Below, piece by piece: positions 58,906 through 64,000 of a DNA stretch of 64,000 nt. This DNA comes from Silene conica (Eukaryota > Streptophyta > Magnoliopsida > Caryophyllales > Caryophyllaceae), in the NCBI GenBank assembly GCA_029255685.2, contig CM055312.2, forward strand, positions 67,064,292 to 67,128,291, given 5' to 3'. The translations under genes and the position numbers were made by a program. The notes beneath the pieces are model-generated. The model was not told where the DNA came from, ran no database searches, and saw nothing but the letters and a program-made list of their open reading frames with translations. Each line of letters opens with the position of its first letter. The first letter of the stretch is position 1.

Positions 58906-60052
58906 CAGGGGCGGACCCACGCTACAGTGACCTGTAGCAAATGCTACACCAAAACATTTTAAAACCCTTACGGAGGGAAAATCTGCCACACCAAAAAAAT
59001 TAAAAAATCTTTCATTTATAATTTACTTTCCTAAATCAGTTAATCCTCCCCTAAATTATCTTCCCAATATTCCTAAAAATCTGGTACATTGATTAAATAT
59101 TTCCGTTGATTCACACAATCACACATCTAGTGATCTAAAACAAATCAAACTCTATAACTTCCTTTCTCATCTATATATTTCGTGTAAAATTTTCATACTT
59201 TTCAATACTTAATCTCAAAATTTTAATTTCTACCTTGCCATTGACAATCGGCTCGCCGTCGCATCGCCCCACCACCACAAATCCGACACGTAATTTTAAT
59301 TTCTACCACTTATTCGCCGTTTTAGTAATTTGATTTCATTGTACTGTATATAATATTTGTAATTGGATATTTTTAATTGGGTAATTTCATTTTCAAATTG
59401 GTTGATTGAATGTTTGTTATGCTTCCCGGATTGTATTTAATTTGTAATTGAAATTGGTTGATTGAATGTTTGTTAGGCTTCCCGGATAGTATTTGTAAGT
59501 GGGTATTTGGGTAGCTAAATTTTAAAAAAAAAGTGTATTTCTGATCTCCGTATAGTAGACAATTGCAATTGGGTATTTGAGTATTTGGTATAGTAAACAA
59601 TGAGGGGAAGTGATTTGAGAATGAGGGCGATGGTGGTATGGTAATTGATAGAGTAAACATGAAAATTGGTAAAGTGATAATGGGATGAGGTGGGAAATCA
59701 ATAATTTATTGATGTGACAGATTGCAGGGGCAGTGGGTTATGGGTAAAAGTCATGACAAATGTAATTTGGTGACTAAAATAAAGTTGTCACCTAAATATT
59801 TATGTTTGAAATTTTATTTGTCTATTTTCTTAACGGAATAATACCGTCTTAAATGAGAATTTGAAAAATTTATTGGTTTAAGTAGTTGAACTCTGAGTAA
59901 TCATTAGACTAATCGCACATTATTTGACGGAGAAACAACTCAAACGAATATTGTAGAAATAGTTTGATTTTTATTGAAATCGACTTTTTTTAAAAATATT
60001 ATCAATATTAGAATTTTGCTACACCAAAGAAAAAATTCTGGGTCCGCCCCTG
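58906..60052. mobile_element. hAT-like transposon inserted in the TPR gene
   Basis: A 1147-bp element with inverted ends CAGGGGCGGACCCA and TGGGTCCGCCCCTG (14 bases). It is flanked by a perfect 8-bp duplication, GCTACAAG (58898-58905 and 60053-60060). GCTACACCAAA occurs near both ends. No transposase frame was found, so it is non-autonomous. Removing it and one duplication restores the TPR reading frame. Confidence 0.92.
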
Positions 60053-60818
60053 GCTACAAGTACTTTCAGCTTCAGCCATCTCCAAATCCACACTCACATA
60101 TTCCTTAACACTCACTTCTTCAAGGACTTTCGTCGCCTCCGTGATCACACTCTCACAATCCTTAATATTATTTTCAGAAGCATGCACAATATCCGAAGTA
60201 TGCACCTGGTTTTTATTGTTCACATTCATTCCATTAGCTGAACCGACCTTCAAAACTCTTTTACCATTAGCCTTTATGAGGAGGAGGCCGTTAACCACTT
60301 CCAATTCTCTTATAACATCCTTATTTTTAGGTTCCGCCTCCAATGCTTCCATAAGATCCTTTTTTGCTTTTAAAAACCTGTTCAACTTCATATATGCAAT
60401 TGCCCTACGAAATAGAGCTTTGATGTTTTGTGGAAAAGATTCCAAGATCATGGTACACAGATCCACAACTGCTCTAAATTCCTCCAATTTCAGGGCACAA
60501 GCTGCCAAATTAGAATTTAGAGATTGCAAGGCCGGATAACGATTGAATATCTTCACCTCCAAAATTTCCCAAGGTCAGACCAGGTAGTTTACAAGCCTTA
60601 TCGTAACACGATGCGGCCTAATCAAAATGATTTTGTCGAAAGAGATTGTTTCCCTTATCTTTAAGTGTCCTTACCTCAGATAGGGATGACGAAAATGACC
60701 CCTGCATTTTCATAAACAAACCTAACATCCTATCCCCATCATCCTCCATAAACCCATCACTAACATGAGCAGAGGTAAAAGCTTCCAGATATTTATGATG
60801 TATAGTAGATGAAGCCAT

Positions 60819-61498
60819 AACACTACACTGAATAAGACGATATAACAGACCACAACCCCAAACAAAACAGAAGTACTAATAAGAGACGAAAATATCCTCC
60901 TTACTACTGAATATCGCTCTAAAAACCAGATGCAATTGAAACAACTAAACCCAGAAAAGCAGAAGGTACATAAACTTGATCGATTGAATAGAGCGAAACA
61001 AAAAAAAACAAACCTGAACCAACACAAAGACGGCGACAACGATTGAAGTAGCCGGCGTAAGATTGACGGCGACAACAGATAGGGGCTAGAATAAGTAGGA
61101 TTGAAAGACCCTCACCGAGGCTAGAAAAGTCGTCAGCGAGATGTGTTCGATTTTTGGGGTTTTTTTTATTTGGTTTTTTTTGGAGCTTTCTCTCTCCTCT
61201 CTCTAGCTTCTAAAAGACGCTTTTAATTAGCTCTTGTTTAAATGATTTTTACTTTTTTTTACTGATTCAATTGTTTCTTAATTTTTCTGTACTATTTTGG
61301 AAGGAGTTTTCACCTTGGTGTAAAATAGGAGTTTTCACCTTACTTATTTACAATAGACAATGCTTTTAATGATTTAGATAAATGTTGTTTTCACCTTAGT
61401 GTAAGATATGTCTTTTTCATCAACAGAATGTGTCATGAATTGGTAGGTGAATTTGTTGTGGGCTCATTTGAGGTCTGTTTTTCCAGCTTTCAATAGAC
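60819..61498. other. Upstream region of the TPR gene
   Basis: On the minus strand, a CT-rich leader-like stretch (about 61020-61190) and a GTTCAG/GTTTG donor-like site near 61013 suggest a leader with an intron. No other gene seen. Confidence 0.4.
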
Positions 61499-61900
61499 AC
61501 TAGTCTTATGCCCGTGCAAATTGCACGGGCTTGCAAGTTAAAATATTGTAAAAAAAAATGTCGTTAATATAAGTTATTTTTTAAATAAGGTCATATTTTA
61601 CCTAGTTAGTGTGGTTCAATATATAGAGAAGGGTTTTAAATTAGGGTAACAAAAAAAACAATTGTTTTTAGTCATATATTATAGCATAACAAAGGTAGAA
61701 AAAAATTTAAAAAGAAGAAAAATACCATAGGGAGGAGTAATGATGTACAATCATAATTACAATTGTATTATAATTTCTCGAAATTGGACGCGCGTTTTTC
61801 ATCATCGTAAATAAGAATCTTTAGTTCCTTTTTATTTGTGACTCTCGAAATGGCTACATAGAGTTGACCGTGTGTAAATAGTGACTTAGGAGGATATTAA
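61499..61900 (-). mobile_element. Helitron E, 3' end with helicase relic
   Basis: The plus strand ACTAGTCTTATGCCCGTGCA continuing to TTGCACGGGC is, on the minus strand, a hairpin followed by CTAGT, a Helitron 3' end (terminus at 61499). A Helitron helicase fragment lies 280 bases inside it on the same strand. The 5' end was not found; similar AT-rich sequence runs on to about 62500. Confidence 0.68.
61783..61896 (-). pseudogene. Helitron RepHel (PIF1-like helicase) C-terminal fragment
   Basis: Thirty-eight minus-strand codons read PKSLFTHGQLYVAISRVTN and then KKELKILIYDDE. This matches the last helicase motif (HGQLYVALSRV) of Helitron Rep-helicase proteins, close to their C-terminus. The frame is closed by a stop immediately upstream, so only a relic remains. 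Position and strand agree with the Helitron 3' terminus at 61499. Confidence 0.8.
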
Positions 61901-63568
61901 GAAAAATTAAATGAAAGACACTATTCTATGTGAATTACAAAAATGCCAACATAAGACAATATAAACCCGTGTAATTGTTTTACATATATTGAATGTTAAT
62001 TAGTGCCCGTGTATTAATAATGACCTATAAATTTCACATGATTGTTTTCACATGTTGGCTGTTAATTAGGACCTGTTTATTAAACTTATTGCGTAAAGCG
62101 CGTGATTGATCAATAATTTGTAATCTGAACCCGTCTAAACACCCACATTGTGAAATTTGAAATATGGAATTTACACATACTATACATGTATAAGTGGATT
62201 TGAAATACGGGGCCGTATATTATAACTATAATACGTAAGCATGTGTAAAACAAAAGCTTGCAAATTGCACCAGAATGCTTAAATTACGGCGTGTGGTTTT
62301 TTCAACGGGAGACAAATTCGTGCAATTTTTTTTATGATTGTTCCAATTCACACAGACCCGCGAATTTGGAAGAACATACTTTTAATTTTTAATAAATATA
62401 CTTATTTGTTGCATATCTTTAATTTTTTCTCTCAACATATTTAATTAAAATAAATAAATGAATGAGATAAGAAAATAAATAAAACCATAACCCGTAAAAT
62501 CATTTGAAATTATGGTAATTTTTGTGACACCAGGGTCAAAACTTAGACTTACTTTGAGCGAGTTTACCCAAAACAGACCAAGTCCAAAGATATGCTATTA
62601 ACGGCCCGTATACCAACCCACCATAGCCACACATACAACTTTGTGCTCTCTCATCTCTCACCCTAAATCTAACTACCTTTCCATAACATACTACTCCGTA
62701 TTTTGTACCGTCCATCTTGTCGCCTTATCATTTGATTTCCGTCTCACTTAATCTGTTACACTCGTCATTTCAAGATCATTTGAACTCGCAATGTCTCAAT
62801 TCCTCTCTCTCTCGTTGCAATCCTTCATACAGAGTAATTTTTGTGTCGTATTTTTCAGATTCCAATAAAAAAAATTAGGCAAATGAATATTTTTTTGTCC
62901 ATATTTTCGGGTTTAAATATTATTATGTGTTTTACGTTATATCAAAGTATTTCTAATTTTTTTCAATTTAATTAAATTTATCCATTGATCTTAGTTATTT
63001 CCATATTTCATATGGAGTTCATCTTATGTGAATAATTTATGTGAATCATACTCATGAGCAATTGAACGCCATAGATATAGTGACTTATTTAATTTTAATG
63101 TCATATGTGAATAATTTTCATGTTAACGTTCACCTTATCCAATCTGTTTTTTAATAACAATTTCTGTTTTCTCTTTATTTGACTTATTTTTTTGTATTTT
63201 TTTCCTATAATAATAGGTGTTTTAAAAAAGTTGTTGAGTAATTTTCCTATTTATACCTTAATTACTTTAACTATAAAAGTTACTATTGATTTTTTAAATC
63301 TAGTTATTTAATATGCAATCCACATATATGAGTAATTTGTCAGATTTATTGTTGTAGATGAAAATAAAATTACTTGCATAAGAAATAAAAGAAGAGTGGA
63401 AAACATGGTGGGCCACGTTTAAAAATAAAATAAAAAATGAATTTTCAGTCACAGTGCGACACCTAAGGATTGTGGTTGTTGCTTTTATATATAGGATGTT
63501 ATATGGCATACAATATGTGTTTTTTATTGGGCCCTCCAAATTATTGCTACCTTAGCCTTTATTTATAT
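61901..63568. other. AT-rich intergenic stretch
   Basis: No recognisable gene. The left part may be the body of Helitron E. Minus-strand frames such as the one at 63300-63539 have no recognisable content. Confidence 0.5.
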
Positions 63569-63569
63569 G

Positions 63570-63633
<64 letters not shown>
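63570..63633. repeat. TA dinucleotide microsatellite
   Basis: About 31 uninterrupted TA repeats. Confidence 0.97.
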
Positions 63634-63636
<3 letters not shown>

Positions 63637-64000
63637 AGAGGTTTTATATAAAGCACTCATCTTTACTTTATTGTCCAAAAAATTGACACAACTAATTCTT
63701 TCTAATTTAAATTTACTATATTTTATGTTTTACTTTTAATTACAATTACTATTGTTTCATTCTATATATTAACTTTTTTTCCCTTTTTGTCCTTCTAGGC
63801 TACGACCATGTCAACCAAATGGATGTGAATGCTTTTCTATGACTCATACAACATCTACGTGCATGTTAGACGCGTTAGTGTCTTTGCTTCTTTGCAAGTG
63901 TTTTCGATGTTGTTGATATGAATGTCGACGCGGTTTGTCGCTTGCGCCATCAACTCCAGAAAGACAAAGCTCGCCGCTCCTTTAAACATTATAAGTACAT
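63634..64000. other. Right edge, possible start of a gene fragment
   Basis: The last 85 bases hold an open frame running off the window (MNVDAVCRLRHQLQKDKARR). It could be coding, but there is too little to tell. Confidence 0.25.

Larger units (their letters stand above)
57932..60818 (-). pseudogene. TPR (co-chaperone-like) gene, broken and interrupted
   Basis: Starts at ATG 60818 on the minus strand. The N-terminal 66 residues end with TLKDKGNNLFRQNHFD, the start of a TPR array, then TAG (60618-60620) where Gln is expected. The frame then continues (ASCYDKACKLPGL) until a one-base shift near 60540. A second frame follows from 60562 with LNSNLAACALKLEEF and KALFRRAIAYMKLNRFLKA, typical of FKBP- or Hsp-cochaperone-type TPR domains. 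A hAT-like element (58906-60052) splits the gene. Across the element the frame rejoins in phase (AEAESTCS then INQKTGLEKNG). Farther down, a G-run (58819-58832 on plus, as C) and further stops break the tail. The C-terminal third is not recognised. Precise family is uncertain. Confidence 0.68.

Overview
This is a plant nuclear window, most likely from a eudicot. It is AT-rich and dominated by nested transposable elements. Only two genes look intact: a plastid-type HAD phosphatase (23814-24965, +) and a P-class PPR protein (27934-30210, -). Intron structure, plant-type CACTA, Copia, Gypsy, Helitron, hAT and Stowaway elements, and primer-binding sites for tRNA-iMet and tRNA-Asp all point to a plant. 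Recurrent AAGACGG-type dispersed repeats remind me of Caryophyllales genomes, but that is only an impression.

Layout. 1-6159: 3' part of a CACTA (En/Spm) transposon, with the end of its TNP2-like transposase and a second, 11-exon gene (Transposase_24 plus Ulp1-like C48 protease). 6163-7281 and 15970-16405: two halves of one LINE reverse transcriptase on the minus strand, split by a complete but decayed Ty1-copia element (7282-15969; LTRs about 1 kb, TSD ATCAT). The CACTA 3' terminus also abuts the LINE. 16737-19260: two tail-to-tail non-autonomous Helitrons, the left one carrying a hAT-type MITE. 20471-23114: a Stowaway MITE, a Helitron 3' end and a second copy of the same hAT MITE. 23300-30400: the gene-bearing segment. 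31509-33935: a Helitron whose 5' segment is tandemly duplicated. 35207-38306: short or broken gene pieces (an OB-fold-like ORF, a RING-CH exon, weak exons).

38590-56985 is a three-level LTR nest. The outer element is a minus-strand Gypsy-like retrotransposon (LTRs about 2.4 kb, TSD AGAAT) with no recognisable coding capacity. It contains a 2.9-kb solo LTR (42910-51720, TSD ATAGA), which in turn is split by a gag-only Tat/Athila-type element (44916-50790, identical-length 1612-bp LTRs, TSD TTCAG). A GC-rich hAT MITE also sits in the outer element. 57930-60818: a broken TPR gene on the minus strand, interrupted by a 1.1-kb hAT-like element. 61499-61900: a minus-strand Helitron end with a relic of the Helitron helicase. 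The rest is AT-rich sequence with a TA microsatellite.

The least expected pattern is that three different LTR elements (the Copia leader, the Tat/Athila-type LTR and the solo LTR) each carry arrays of short GC-rich palindromes built on GTCGAYCGAC or CCGGTCGGCCGG cores. All coordinates, exon joins and divergence counts were read by eye without alignment software.
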